Origin: Alphaproteobacteria bacterium
Lineage (GTDB): Bacteria; Pseudomonadota; Alphaproteobacteria; RUG11792
Length of the DNA stretch: 23,859 bases
Direction: 5' to 3'
NCBI GenBank assembly: GCA_025998575.1
Contig: BNWD01000005.1
Coordinates: 1 to 23,859, forward strand
The position numbers were made by a program, and so were the translations under genes. The notes under the pieces are model-generated. The model worked only from the letters and a program-made list of their open reading frames with translations, did no database searches and was not told where the DNA came from. Below, in pieces: positions 23,791-23,859 of the stretch (its first letter is position 1; every line of letters starts with the position of its first letter).

Positions 23791-23859
23791 GTCATATTTG
23801 CTAATCAATTAACGTTCTATAAACGTATCTTTACTTTACACTATGTATTTAACAAAAAA
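23791..23859. other. Sequence after the giant gene, to the window edge
   Basis: 69 bp of AT-rich sequence with a weak stem (ACGTT-CTATA-AACGT) but no T-run directly after it. No gene is visible. Confidence 0.5.

Overview
The window is an AT-rich bacterial segment whose gene set fits an alphaproteobacterium: a CckA-type hybrid kinase, an NtrY/NtrX pair, TolQRA, TamA, MreC and XerC. Low GC, long decayed spacers, a secreted-protein pseudogene, dispersed repeats and a very large secreted repeat protein suggest a host-associated or intracellular lineage of the Holosporales/Rickettsiales kind. That placement is inference from gene content; no rRNA or phylogenetic marker is present to test it.

Layout. 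1-2052 (minus): the 5' end of ntrX and the complete ntrY, transcribed off the left edge. 2053-3342: long non-coding spacer with diverged inverted and dispersed repeats. 3343-6269 (plus): xerC, a small unknown gene, tRNA-Arg(CCT), tRNA-Asp(GTC), tadA and an rluB-type pseudouridine synthase. 10594-6259 (minus): one compact run tolQ-tolR-tolA-HD phosphohydrolase-Fis-like-mreC, with mostly overlapping or nearly touching genes; it meets rluB tail to tail. 10595-11805: a hairpin cluster, a broken secreted-protein gene with intact promoter and RBS, and a palindrome. 11806-13617 (plus): a TamA/BamA-family outer-membrane assembly protein, convergent with an unknown barrel-like protein (13633-14853, minus). 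14854-15943: second repeat-rich spacer. 15944-18310 (plus): cckA. 18311-18774: third repeat-bearing spacer, ending in a strong promoter and a run of 13 G. 18775-23790 (plus): a 1671-residue, probably secreted protein of unknown family.

The ordinary part covers cell-envelope work (TolQRA, MreC, TamA), signalling (CckA, NtrYX) and translation (tRNAs, TadA, RluB). The most unusual locus is the giant right-hand gene. It has three diverged modules that begin with a shared Trp-rich motif, a Pro/Asn-rich 27-residue tandem repeat carrying Asn-Pro-Phe (NPF) motifs of the type eukaryotic EH domains bind, and a G13 tract just before its start that could act as a phase-variation switch. The second unusual feature is a mosaic family of diverged non-coding repeats shared among the long spacers.
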